From contig NAOQ01000003.1 of assembly GCA_002751075.1 (NCBI GenBank), positions 394,851-422,318 of the forward strand: a DNA stretch of 27,468 nt. The letters run 5' to 3'. Below the pieces are notes generated by a model that worked only from the letters and a program-made list of their open reading frames with translations, searched no databases and was not told the DNA's origin. How positions within the stretch are numbered: the stretch's first letter is position 1; each line of letters starts with the position of its first letter. The DNA is from Ichthyophonus hoferi. Lineage: Eukaryota; Opisthokonta; Ichthyosporea; Ichthyophonida; Ichthyophonidae. A program made the position numbers and the translations under genes. Positions 19,860 through 27,468 of this stretch are shown one piece after another.

Positions 19860-22800
19860 GTATTGATCATTTAAATTATAAATTATATACGCACCTTGCC
19901 ATTGGCGTAAACCAGAAGATTGAATGACTTATCAAACCATCTATCATATCCTTTTCCATGTAGACACATGGCCGCATGTTCCGTGATGTCCTCTGGCTTC
20001 GCAGAGTCCATTACCAGCACAAACATTCCCGTTTCAATTAACTATAAATGGAGACGGAAAGAAAGAGAAAACGAGAGAGCGAGAAAAGCATAAGAAGGGG
20101 TACCAAACGATAATTTATACATAGTCATGTAATGTATAGTGTATAGTGTATAGTGTATAATTTATTGTGTCTTAAAATAAGACAACAGATAGGATTAATG
20201 ATTAAAGTAAAAAGTAACTGTTATAGCGGGAATAATTTTAAATATAGGATATCATAAATATATTCTATTATAAATATATCACGTCATTAACATTTAAGGC
20301 ATTACATTTTAATATATAAAATATAAATAGAAATCATGAAAAAAAAATATGTTCTTACTCTTCAGTTATTTCGTGGTAAAATGACATACAACAATAATAT
20401 TTTACACTATGCAATGTGGTATAAATATACCTATGATTAGAAGCCAATAAGAGAAGTTTTCATTACACATGTGAATGTGGTAAAACCATACAATCAATGC
20501 ATATTAGTAGTATCGACAAATGAAAACAGATCTAAATTTGTTATGAATTATACTTAAGCGTTGGGAAAAATAAATACAAGAGATAAAGTAAACATCTAGG
20601 ATACGATGCATACTATATCATACCGTATGATATTATACCATACCTTACCCTACCTTAAACCTTACCTTATACCCAACCCTACACCTTAACCTACCCCACC
20701 CTTACCATACCATGCTGTATCCTACCATACTATACCTTACCCTACCATGTCCTACCACCCACCTCTAGGGACTGTCTATTAACCCCATGACTAAAGAACA
20801 CCTCTCTTGATTCGGCCCATTTATCCCTATCCAAAGCCGTTAATGCTGCCAGTCTTGACTCAGTCTCAGACGGATCCTTGCTCTCTGCCTCCAACATAAT
20901 CCGCTCTAGTTGCCTGCTCCAGTAGTGAGTTAGGTCTAGGTTTACTTACCAATGAAAAAAAAGGATTAGAGAAAATATATTCTTTATGTTAGGATTTGTT
21001 ATAGGTTCCAAAAACCATCATTCCTCTGTACCGCATACGCATATACACGGAATGCCAATGGTATATGGTATGAAATAATGCCCCATGTCCTGCCCACCCA
21101 GAGCTTACTAATATTAATAATAAGGTATAGCGTATATGGTATATGACATATGGTATAGAATATATAGTATAGGGTATATGGTATAGGGTATATGGTATAG
21201 GGTATATACTATAGGGTATATACTATAGGGCATATGGTATAGGGTATATGGTATAGGGTATATGGTATAGGGTATATGGTATAGGGTATATAGTATAAGG
21301 TATATAGTATAGGGTATATAGTATAGAGTATATAGTATTGGGTATATAGTATAGGGTATATAGTATAGGGTATGTAGTGTAGGGTATATAGTATAGGGTA
21401 TATAGTATAAGGTATATGGTATAGGGTATATAGTATACGGTATACAATTAAGATTAATCGATAATCGGCAGAGCAGTTAGTATTAAAACCCTGATCAATC
21501 ATTATTTTTTCCTTTTTAAAAAGCCTAGGAGATATGATAGTATGTATGATAGTATGATATTATGATACCATAATAGTAGAATAGTATGTACGATAGTATT
21601 TATGATTCAAAACCAGTTAATCAGGGGCAGGGCAGTATACTAAATATAATATTATAATATAGGTATAATCTGTCGATCTCCGCTCACTATTGGTTCTTTA
21701 AAACTTATAAACAGCTCCCCCAATCACTATACAGACCCTACGTATCGCCTTCCTCACTTAAATATGATATGATGTTAGTATTAATATTAGTCTTATAGAC
21801 CTGTTAGTAAAGCAGTGTAGATAAATGCAACTATGCAAAGGAATATACCCTAAGTTAGACACTCTCAAGATAAGTACTCATACCACATATTACATATTAA
21901 ATCATAGCATATCATTTTATAAATACATCTGTTTGGATGTATAAATATGAACATATACCATGCACTCAATACTCCTATTCACCTGTATCACATACATACA
22001 TACATAAATACATAAATGCATTCATATACAAATATACATGCATACAGACATATATATATACATATATACATACGTATATATATATACTTACGCTTCTATC
22101 TCAAAGGCGTGTAGGGGTTGACCTAGGTCGGTGTAAAGAGCAAGAGTAAAGAAAGAGCCCTTAGCGAGAACTACAATATGACGTGATTCATCCCGATTAA
22201 GATGAACTGCAAGCCAGGTACTGGTTAACTATCAGATGTATTGTTTTATTCTTTTTATTTCTTTGTTACTTGAAACTTTTCTTGGAAGATGTTGTGATAC
22301 ATTATATTCTAAAAAAAATATATTATATAATAGTATATATAGTTAGGTAGTAAATATACATACACGACTACATAAACTATTTGTGATGCGCATATACTAT
22401 TAGTAGTAATTGTAAACATAGTATAGTATACACTGTATATACTGTACATATTATTAGTAGTAATTGTAAACCTAGTATAGTATACACTGTATATACTGTA
22501 TATATTATTATTAATAATTGTAAACCTACTATAGTATACACTATATACTGTACATATTATTAGTAGTAATTGTAACCTTAGTATATTATACACTGTATAT
22601 ACTATATATATATTATTAGTAGCAGTTGTAAACCTAATATAATATACAATGCACAGTGGTAGGAGATACACCAGAATTAAAACTAATAAATGGGATAAAC
22701 TCTATACCTTATACATGTCATATATACAGCATCAATAAGCCTTTATAGAAATATAATTACATACATTTGATGATGCGAATAATATACAAAATCATATTAT

Positions 22801-25800
22801 ATTAATCAATAATTACTCGTTGATTAATGGTTGGATTATACTATATATTACCATATTGTAATCTGGCATGATATGATAAGATAAGATAAGTTATGACATT
22901 GTAGGCTATTATAATATATATATATATATTCAAGGTATATAAAAATATAATATAAAAATAATGTATTATATGTAATCAATGTCATAACATAACATATATC
23001 TCAAATCTATACTGATAACAAGAGATGTATATATATATACTTAGAACCTACCCAATACGTCACCACCCTTTTTAGGAATCCTGGTGGTCGAAAACACTCG
23101 TCTATATTGGTCCATACATAGGGGAATAGTACCACGGATTAACTATAATGAGATCATTAGTATGATAGAATAGACTAGGATAGGATAGGATAGGATATGA
23201 TATGATATGATGTTATATTATATTATACTCTAATATAAAGCAAAGACTTAATAATAATTCAATCAGAAGCAATGGAGCTTTTCAAATACATATTCCAAAA
23301 TCCCTGTTTTTTCCCTCCATCAAAAATAGAAATATATACATACATACAAGCATATAACAATAGCAGCCACCATGGTTATCAGTATTATAAAGATTATAGT
23401 TAACATCATAAAACTATATATAGCTAATTGCCATCTAATCAATAATGGGTCGTGTTTAGTACGAGTGAATATACTAGTTATGTTGTATATACCGTTTAAC
23501 TCGCTATATACAAAATTTAATTATATGTTTGTAATACTGGTGGTCTATGTATAATTCTACTAACAAATAGGATTAGATCATGTCCATAGTCCCGTTTTAT
23601 ACTAACCAATCATTAACATCCTTAGTTTAGTGTAATGTAATATAACATTATACAGGATTTATTAGATACTATATTTTATGTAATGCGTAGTACGTAACAA
23701 GCAATAGATACAAAATAGTATGTAATGTGTAGAATATATGAAGTAGTATGGTGTGTAGTACATAGTATGTAGTATAATGTAGTATGATATTATCTTCTAA
23801 CCTACCATATCATACTAATCATACTAATAATAGATAGAACCATAATTGCAATTAGATTGGGAAACCATTACATATGGGTATTATGACGTATCACAATAGC
23901 ATACAACCTGTCCCCATATCATTTAATGATAGTACTGGATTAGAGGGATGGAATTAAGCTAATGGGTATTTAAGAAGTAAATCCGTAATAATATTTACTA
24001 TATTAATATAATATAGTGTGTAAACTCCATTTGTACCTATTCATAATTAATGTGTCAAACCCTAAAAAAAATATTACTTCACTAGTTGTACACATAAACC
24101 CATACAGATACATATATAAATATACCTATCCAAGTACATACACATATAAATATGCATATACCTTTAGCTTTATATACACACATGCATATACCTACATATA
24201 TACATATAAATATACATATGTATACACTTACATAACCATAAACATATATATATATAGAAATGCATATGCATATAAGTATACATGTACCTACCATAGGATC
24301 TAGAGTCCCTCTATCTATGTGTTGTTTAAACCGTAGCATCCCATAGATCAATCCAGCCGCACGTGAGCAGGGATAAGGGGAGGGAATAACGTTGACTACG
24401 TCACTAACATAGTAGTTACTATATATGGAGGGGAGGGGAGAATGAGTGATGTGCTCATGTATATAATCATGGTCCCAGGACTATGTATTTGTAAACATCA
24501 GCAAATTGCTCTTGAAGGTAGATGGAATGGCTAAAATATTGCAGTAGCCACTAGTAAAGTTATTGTAACATAGCATAAAATGTCATAATACAGCATAATA
24601 TAATATAATATAATACCACATAATATAGCATAATATAATACATTATAATATAATGTAATAAAATATAATACAACCTAATATAATAAAATAAAATAAAATA
24701 AAATAAAATAAAACATAATACAATATAATATAATATGCTACAATACAATCTAATACAGTATAATATAATATAACATAATCCAATATAATAAAACACAATC
24801 CAATATAATACAATATATTATATTATAATCCAATATAATCCAATATAATATGATATAATAGAATATAATATAATATGTTATAACACAATATAATATAATA
24901 AACTTTAACTACCTATTAATGAGAACGGGTGTCCGGGGGTACAGGTAGATATAACGCTCCCACCAATCAGTAACCTACATTATATTTCATATTCACCATA
25001 ATGGTTAGTATGCTCACTAATGCTTGCCATGCTGCAATTCACCTGTATACTACAAACTATTTACTTTATATTGTACAACTATCTACTATATACCATATAC
25101 CATGCGCTATATACTATCTACTGTATACTATACACTTTGTACTATACACTATACTATACACTATATACCATATATTATATACTTTATACTATATACTATA
25201 TACTATATATATAACCTACATAGTTATCTGTCAGCCATGAACGTAATATAAGATACCACTGTGTCTTGGGCCCCTCATTTTTCAAGAATTCGTTAGCATA
25301 CCCTTTATTTCTTTCAACCTATTGGTGGGAAAAAATTTAAATCAGGTATTCATGTATATATTAAATGTATTAAATGTATTAAATGTATGTATGTATGTAT
25401 GTATGTATGTATGTATGTATGTATGTATGTATGTATGCTTCTAATAGATCTATGTCTTACATGTATGCATTCATGCCTGTATACCTCTATCTCCTTAATA
25501 TCACAGCTGTAACCTCTTGCAATTCCCAATATGTTTTTAAAAAGGGAAAGAGAACAATAAATATAGAAAGGCTGTATAACATAATAAAGATAATAACAAA
25601 CCTAACTGATATTGTGAACATATGTATGCATTTGTGCTGTGCTACACATACTGAGGCGTCCCTACATATACTCGAGTATAAACAGTATGTCTCTAATAGT
25701 TTAGTAAATGAACTACATATACCCTACATACCCTTTACATATACCTACCTATAATCTACATATACCTTACATATACCCTACATATACTCATATATACACA

Positions 25801-27249
25801 GTATATCCATAAGTGTTTACTAGACTGGCATGATGTGTCAGCAATATTATATTAATATGTGACTAGATAGGTATAGGTATAGATATAGTACCCTAACCCC
25901 TTGGGAGCATAACATACAATCTCAGGGCTCAGAACTGACTCGATAGACAGGAGATAGCGATCAACTGTATCCTTTAGATTGGGGACTATAGGGGAGATAA
26001 GGTTAGAATTAGTGTATATAGGTATACAGGTATACAGATAAATAGGTAAGCGGGTGTATAGGGTCGTACCAGGGAGGGACGGAAGGAACTTCTGGAAACT
26101 GTAAAGTAGAGGATGCTTCCCCATAAGGATCTTGACAAATAGCTGAGGGTATATAGATAGTATAGTATGCAATAGTTAACATACGTTAGATAATATATAG
26201 TATATACTATACACCATAGAACATATAACATATACCATATACCATATACTATATACTATATACTATATACTTCATACTATACACCATAGAACATATAACA
26301 TATGCCATATATCATATACTATATACTATATACTATTTTTCATGTACCATATATAATAACATATAACATATAACATATACCATATACCATATACTACATA
26401 TCACATATCATACCGTATACCTTGTGACATATAATACATAATATATACCATATACCACAACATATACTATATACCATAGACCATGTAATATATACCATAT
26501 AATATATAATCTACAACCATGAATATATGTACAAACAAGAGAGTATATCAAATAACATCAACGGGTAATACTAAACATATACAGTATAGAATGCAGTAAT
26601 CCAACAGATTGCACAAGGAATCGTCAGTGAATATATGTGTAAGACGTTATGATCAGATCTAAAATGATGTTATGCTATGTTATGACATTATAAAATATGA
26701 TACTATCGAATATAATGTGATATAGAGTTAGATGTATATGCACTGTATATATCAAAAGGCAGAGTTAGATGTATATGCACTGTATATATCAAAAGGCTCT
26801 ATCATATCATATGATCTAAACTCTCTAGCAGTCTTTGAGAGTAATAAATATAGGAAGAAAGATGGATAAAGTGTGTAGGTGTGTATAACATACTCTATTC
26901 TATCTTCGTATGGCATGCTATATTGGCATGCTAATATTAAAAATAAAAATAAATGTAAACATAAATATGCAAATAAATAAATTTTATGCTATGTTAGACA
27001 GTTAAAAGGTCTATTTGTACAGGGGAAAAAACAAAACACAACAACAATAACCCATATTGTATATTATATTCCCCTACCCCCCAGCACATGGTTGTCTTGC
27101 TTTGTGCTCTTGGCTTCTCAAATAGCCAGCTGTGATATGTTAATAAAGTACGTAGAGCTATACGATGGAATAGCATCAGGCCCATAAAGATACCAGTGCC
27201 TGTTAGGGTGTAGGCAAACACCTCCCGGGAGAGAACCCCATGACCAACC
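15701..27249 (-). CDS. Carnitine O-palmitoyltransferase 1, liver/muscle type (20 exons, 5' end outside window)
   Basis: CPT1 moves long-chain acyl groups from CoA to carnitine at the outer mitochondrial membrane and is the control point of beta-oxidation. Exons: 27249-27078, 26142-26070, 25985-25918, 25318-25220, 24974-24913, 24418-24292, 23142-23052, 22206-22092, 20916-20763, 20041-19895, 19579-19508, 19259-19152, 18941-18884, 18661-18543, 17749-17627, 17460-17382, 17106-16994, 16678-16584, 16129-16053, 15777-15701. All join in phase to 675 codons that align, nearly without gaps, with human CPT1A (773 aa, from memory) from about residue 95. Visible are the second membrane helix, the LLTYHSWLF linker typical of CPT1, the catalytic His in [35 protein letters not shown] and [16 protein letters not shown]. 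The Met of SSMTR matches CPT1A Met593, needed for malonyl-CoA inhibition, so control by malonyl-CoA is likely. The N-terminal regulatory segment and first helix lie beyond 27468. Confidence 0.95.
16053..16129 (-). CDS. CPT1 exon s
   Basis: Acceptor CTCTACAG, donor GTAAGT. Reads [20 protein letters not shown] then SCPTT, matching human [26 protein letters not shown]. Confidence 0.95.
16130..16583 (-). repeat. CPT1 intron with TATAGTATGATA tandem tract
   Basis: 454-bp intron between exons r and s; 16155-16325 is a degenerate tandem tract of TATAGTAT, GATATG and GGCAT blocks. No gene seen. Confidence 0.8.
16584..16678 (-). CDS. CPT1 exon r
   Basis: Acceptor CATACAG, donor GTGAGA. Reads [20 protein letters not shown] then [11 protein letters not shown]. 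The start restores the STSQTP motif across the joint; [13 protein letters not shown] matches human [13 protein letters not shown]. Confidence 0.94.
16679..16993 (-). repeat. CPT1 intron with (GATAGA)n tract
   Basis: 315-bp intron between exons q and r. Plus-strand purine tract of GATAGAGAGA units at about 16887-16986, ending directly at the exon q donor, so the transcript carries a CU-rich tract just after the donor. Confidence 0.8.
16994..17106 (-). CDS. CPT1 exon q
   Basis: Acceptor CTGTAG, donor GTATAT. Reads [20 protein letters not shown] then [17 protein letters not shown], matching human [37 protein letters not shown]. Its first part is duplicated in the intron upstream (17156-17250). 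Confidence 0.95.
17156..17250 (-). pseudogene. Duplicated fragment of CPT1 exon q with its 3' splice site
   Basis: A second copy of the DNA at about 17061-17155, offset 95 bp, in tandem and in the same orientation. It includes an acceptor (CTATAG) followed by GAGTGTACTGTCACCTGTTTG, which reads [18 protein letters not shown] before a stop, against [13 protein letters not shown] in the true exon. The conserved Asp-Arg has become Tyr-Cys. It lies in the intron between exons p and q. Confidence 0.85.
17382..17460 (-). CDS. CPT1 exon p
   Basis: Acceptor CTATTAG, donor GTATAT. Reads [20 protein letters not shown] then EAMTGK, matching human [21 protein letters not shown]. Confidence 0.93.
17627..17749 (-). 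CDS. CPT1 exon o: carnitine-binding and malonyl-CoA-sensitive motif
   Basis: Acceptor CATGCAG, donor GTATAT, 41 codons in phase 0. Reads [20 protein letters not shown] then [21 protein letters not shown]. The Met after SS matches CPT1A Met593; carnitine acyltransferases that malonyl-CoA does not inhibit lack Met there. Confidence 0.95.
17750..18542 (-). repeat. CPT1 intron with TATAAG and TACTATA tracts
   Basis: 793-bp intron between exons n and o. It holds (TATAAG)n at about 17820-17877, a degenerate ACTATATAATA tract at 18121-18295, and a CATAATATAACATAAC tract at 18357-18540. No gene seen. Confidence 0.8.
18543..18661 (-). CDS. CPT1 exon n: CoA-binding region
   Basis: Acceptor TTGCAG, donor GTAGGT. 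Reads [20 protein letters not shown] then [19 protein letters not shown]. The GKxxIKxxxxSPD pattern matches human GKGIIKKCRTSPD, where the Lys residues contact CoA and the Asp supports the active site. Confidence 0.94.
18769..18869. repeat. (TATAC)n pentamer array
   Basis: ATTATATTATAC units run into a near-perfect (TATAC)9-10 tract at about 18820-18868, ending a few bases before the exon m donor. Inside the CPT1 intron between exons m and n. Confidence 0.88.
18884..18941 (-). CDS. CPT1 exon m
   Basis: Acceptor AACAG, donor GTAGGT, 19 codons plus one base. Reads [19 protein letters not shown], matching human ECQEVIETSLNTANLLAND. Short, but phase and alignment agree on both sides. Confidence 0.87.
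19152..19259 (-). CDS. CPT1 exon l
   Basis: Acceptor ACAGAG, donor GTATGT, 36 codons. Reads [20 protein letters not shown] then [16 protein letters not shown], matching the less conserved human stretch LGYAEDGHCKG to RLQWDIPG. The start is fixed by the phase of the previous exon. Confidence 0.87.
19508..19579 (-). CDS. CPT1 exon k: catalytic histidine
   Basis: Acceptor CTACAG, donor GTAGGC, 24 codons in phase 0. Reads [20 protein letters not shown] then SCLF. The His of CEHSWADAP is the general base (His473 of human CPT1A). Confidence 0.95.
19580..19894 (-). repeat. CPT1 intron with ACAGTACATTA repeats
   Basis: 315-bp intron between exons j and k. About three diverged units of TACAGTACATTA, CAGTATA and GGAT(A/C) blocks at 19630-19750, then a (TA)n tract near 19834-19858. 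Confidence 0.75.
19895..20041 (-). CDS. CPT1 exon j
   Basis: Acceptor TTTATAG, donor GTGCGT, 49 codons in phase 0. Reads [40 protein letters not shown] and NLLVYANGK, matching human [25 protein letters not shown]. Confidence 0.94.
20042..20762 (-). repeat. CPT1 intron with donor-like GTAGG/GTAAGG cluster
   Basis: 721-bp intron between exons i and j. Read in the direction of the transcript, the roughly 120 bases after the real GTGGGT donor hold six GTAGG and four GTAAGG motifs (plus strand 20641-20760, CCTACC and CCTTAC blocks). A GTATAGT repeat lies near 20132-20160. Confidence 0.85.
20763..20916 (-). CDS. CPT1 exon i
   Basis: Reads [40 protein letters not shown] and [11 protein letters not shown], matching human [31 protein letters not shown]. 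Donor GTGGGT. The acceptor is a tandem GAGCAG: using GAG (exon start 20916) gives a gap-free alignment, using CAG (20913) drops one Arg; both keep the frame. Confidence 0.9.
20917..22091 (-). other. CPT1 intron between exons h and i
   Basis: 1175 bp with no gene seen. The main content is the 14-bp tandem array at 21126-21443, followed by short GATAGTATGTAT repeats near 21530-21605 and CATACATACATA near 21990-22090 next to the exon h donor. Confidence 0.8.
21126..21443 (+). repeat. 14-bp tandem array, GGTATAGGGTATAT type
   Basis: About twenty-two units of TATAGGGTATATGG or TATAGGGTATATAG, with units differing mainly at one position. Both strands stay open in several frames only because the period is not disruptive; no protein is implied. 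Confidence 0.93.
22092..22206 (-). CDS. CPT1 exon h
   Basis: Acceptor CTTGCAG, donor GTAAGT. Reads [20 protein letters not shown] then [17 protein letters not shown], matching human [22 protein letters not shown]. Confidence 0.92.
22207..23051 (-). other. CPT1 intron between exons g and h
   Basis: 845 bp with no gene seen. It contains the 55-bp tandem array at 22398-22665 and AT-rich sequence. Confidence 0.8.
22398..22665 (+). repeat. Five tandem units of about 55 bp
   Basis: Units start near 22398, 22453, 22507, 22559 and 22615. Each has ATTAGTAGTAATTGTAAAC, then TAGTATAGTATACACTG and TATATACTGTA. Unit lengths vary from 52 to 56 bp through small indels. Confidence 0.88.
23052..23142 (-). 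CDS. CPT1 exon g
   Basis: Acceptor ATTATAG, donor GTAGGT. Reads [20 protein letters not shown] then [10 protein letters not shown], matching human [26 protein letters not shown]. A few residues shorter than human at its start. Confidence 0.92.
23143..24291 (-). other. CPT1 intron between exons f and g
   Basis: 1149 bp with no exon supported. It has an (AGGAT)n then (ATGAT)n tract near 23173-23215 close to the exon g acceptor, a GTAGTATGTA tract near 23690-23790, and an ATACATATAAATATAC tract near 24100-24280. Confidence 0.75.
24292..24418 (-). CDS. CPT1 exon f
   Basis: Pyrimidine-rich acceptor ending CCATATATAG, donor GTAGGT. Reads [20 protein letters not shown] then [17 protein letters not shown], matching human [34 protein letters not shown] position for position. 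Confidence 0.92.
24419..24912 (-). repeat. CPT1 intron with TAATA pentamer tract
   Basis: 494-bp intron between exons e and f. Degenerate ATAATATAATACA repeats at about 24570-24900 include (AAAAT)n at 24683-24713. Confidence 0.85.
24913..24974 (-). CDS. CPT1 exon e
   Basis: Acceptor ATGTAG, donor GTAGTT. Reads [20 protein letters not shown] plus a split Ser, matching human [21 protein letters not shown]. Confidence 0.93.
25045..25215. repeat. Degenerate ATACTATATAC tract
   Basis: Imperfect TATAC-based repeats that end at the donor of exon d, within the 245-bp intron between exons d and e. Confidence 0.85.
25220..25318 (-). CDS. CPT1 exon d
   Basis: Acceptor AATAG, donor GTAGGT, 33 codons in phase 0. 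Reads [20 protein letters not shown] then [13 protein letters not shown], matching human WYLKLKSWWATNY. Confidence 0.93.
25319..25917 (-). repeat. CPT1 intron with (TATG)n microsatellite
   Basis: 599-bp intron between exons c and d. Four TTAAATGTA units lead into about 13 TATG units at 25386-25436; a TACATATACC tract lies near 25715-25795. The open frame across part of it is not supported as coding. Confidence 0.85.
25918..25985 (-). CDS. CPT1 exon c
   Basis: Acceptor CTATAG, donor GTATGT. Reads [20 protein letters not shown] then EI, matching human VPAVKDTVNRYLQSVRPLM without gaps. Confidence 0.93.
26070..26142 (-). CDS. CPT1 exon b
   Basis: Acceptor CCCTCAG, donor GTACGA. Reads [20 protein letters not shown] then PSLP, matching human [23 protein letters not shown]. 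Ends one base into a Val codon that completes the VP of the next exon. Confidence 0.93.
26143..27077 (-). other. CPT1 intron between exons a and b
   Basis: 935 bp, no gene seen. It holds a degenerate CATATACCATATACTATATAC tract at about 26170-26520, including a repeated 35-bp block starting near 26206 and 26276, and an exact 37-bp tandem duplication at 26724-26797. Confidence 0.8.
26724..26797 (+). repeat. Exact tandem duplication of 37 bp
   Basis: Two adjacent identical 37-bp units, AGAGTTAGATGTATATGCAC followed by 17 more bases ending AAAAGGC, at 26724-26760 and 26761-26797. No mismatch was seen, so the duplication is recent or maintained. Confidence 0.95.
27078..27249 (-). CDS. CPT1 exon a: second transmembrane helix and start of catalytic domain
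   Basis: First exon visible in the window. It begins after TCCCATCCAG with one base that completes a codon from an exon outside the window, then 57 codons. [17 protein letters not shown] is the second membrane helix (human GVLFGTGLWVALI); [16 protein letters not shown] is the CPT1-specific linker to the catalytic domain. Donor GTAGGG, phase 0. Confidence 0.93.
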
Positions 27250-27468
27250 CTGGATGGGAACAGAAGGTGGAGAGAGGATAGGATAGGATAGGATAGGGTA
27301 GGGTAGGATAGGGTAGGGTAGGGTAGGGTAGGGTAGGGTAGGGTAGGGTAGGGTAGGGTAGGGTAGGGTAGGGTAGGGTAGGGTAGGGTAGTGGTAGAAG
27401 TATTAGTGAATTAGTAGGAGAGTAGATACGAGGAGTGGGATAGTAGTAAATAATAATACTAATTACAA
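27250..27468 (-). other. CPT1 intron, cut by the window edge
   Basis: Intron upstream of the first visible CPT1 exon: acceptor TCCCATCCAG, the pentamer array, and 78 bp of AT-rich and purine-rich sequence. The exons for about 94 N-terminal residues must lie to the right. Confidence 0.85.
27276..27390 (+). repeat. (TAGGG)n / (GGATA)n pentamer array
   Basis: Starts with four GGATA units, then mixed units, then 16 uninterrupted GGGTA units at 27311-27390. It sits in a CPT1 intron 25 bp upstream of the exon a acceptor. On the transcript strand it is CCCTA; the G-rich strand could form quadruplexes. Confidence 0.95.

Noticed and set aside
21209-21502. Tyr/Ile/Pro/Leu-rich minus-strand frames
   Set aside because: Translation of the 14-bp tandem array inside a CPT1 intron.
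22309-22671. 120-codon minus-strand frame
   Set aside because: It reads the 55-bp tandem units; the Tyr/Ile-rich text repeats with the DNA period and has no exon support.
23372-23554. 60-codon plus-strand frame rich in Ile and Val
   Set aside because: It lies in a CPT1 intron whose flanking exons join correctly in phase; hydrophobic residues follow from the AT-rich composition.
25383-25754. 123-codon plus-strand frame
   Set aside because: It begins in the (TATG)n microsatellite and runs through a CPT1 intron; no family features.
27276-27390. TAGGG array as a chromosome end
   Set aside because: Unique sequence follows to 27468, and CPT1 must continue beyond it for its missing N-terminal exons.

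Overview
The window is nuclear DNA of an AT-rich, intron-rich eukaryote. It holds two spliced protein genes, both on the minus strand: the 3' part of a carnitine O-palmitoyltransferase 1 (CPT1) gene at 27249-15701, and a complete five-exon gene for a secreted Reeler-domain protein at 12932-5707. A Reeler domain together with a membrane-anchored CPT1 suggests an opisthokont, most likely an early-branching animal or a unicellular holozoan. This placement is an inference and no species is claimed.

Layout, left to right: 1-5706 has no recognised gene; it holds weak coding-like islands on the minus strand and two diverged copies of a dispersed direct repeat. 5707-12932 is the Reeler gene, encoding 957 residues: signal peptide, Reeler domain, acidic Pro/Ser/Thr-rich stalk with two kinds of internal repeat, 21 five-residue G[YF][DN]xx repeats, and an Arg-rich tail. 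12933-15700 is AT-rich intergenic DNA. 15701-27249 is CPT1, read through 20 small exons (58-172 bp) that join in phase into 675 codons; about 94 N-terminal residues lie beyond the right edge. 27250-27468 is CPT1 intron with a TAGGG pentamer array.

The two genes are in tandem (CPT1 3' end towards the Reeler 5' end) and nothing suggests that they work together. CPT1 is the malonyl-CoA-controlled gate for fatty acid entry into mitochondria; the Reeler protein is probably extracellular matrix or cell surface material. From 5.7 to 27.4 kb most introns are filled with degenerate short tandem repeats built on TATAC, TATAG and related pentamers; the left 5.5 kb lacks this texture. The most notable points are the architecture of the Reeler-GYD protein, a partial duplication of CPT1 exon 17 with its splice acceptor, a cluster of donor-like motifs just after exon 9, and the telomere-like array close to an exon. 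All homology statements come from reading the sequence against remembered family sequences, not from database searches.
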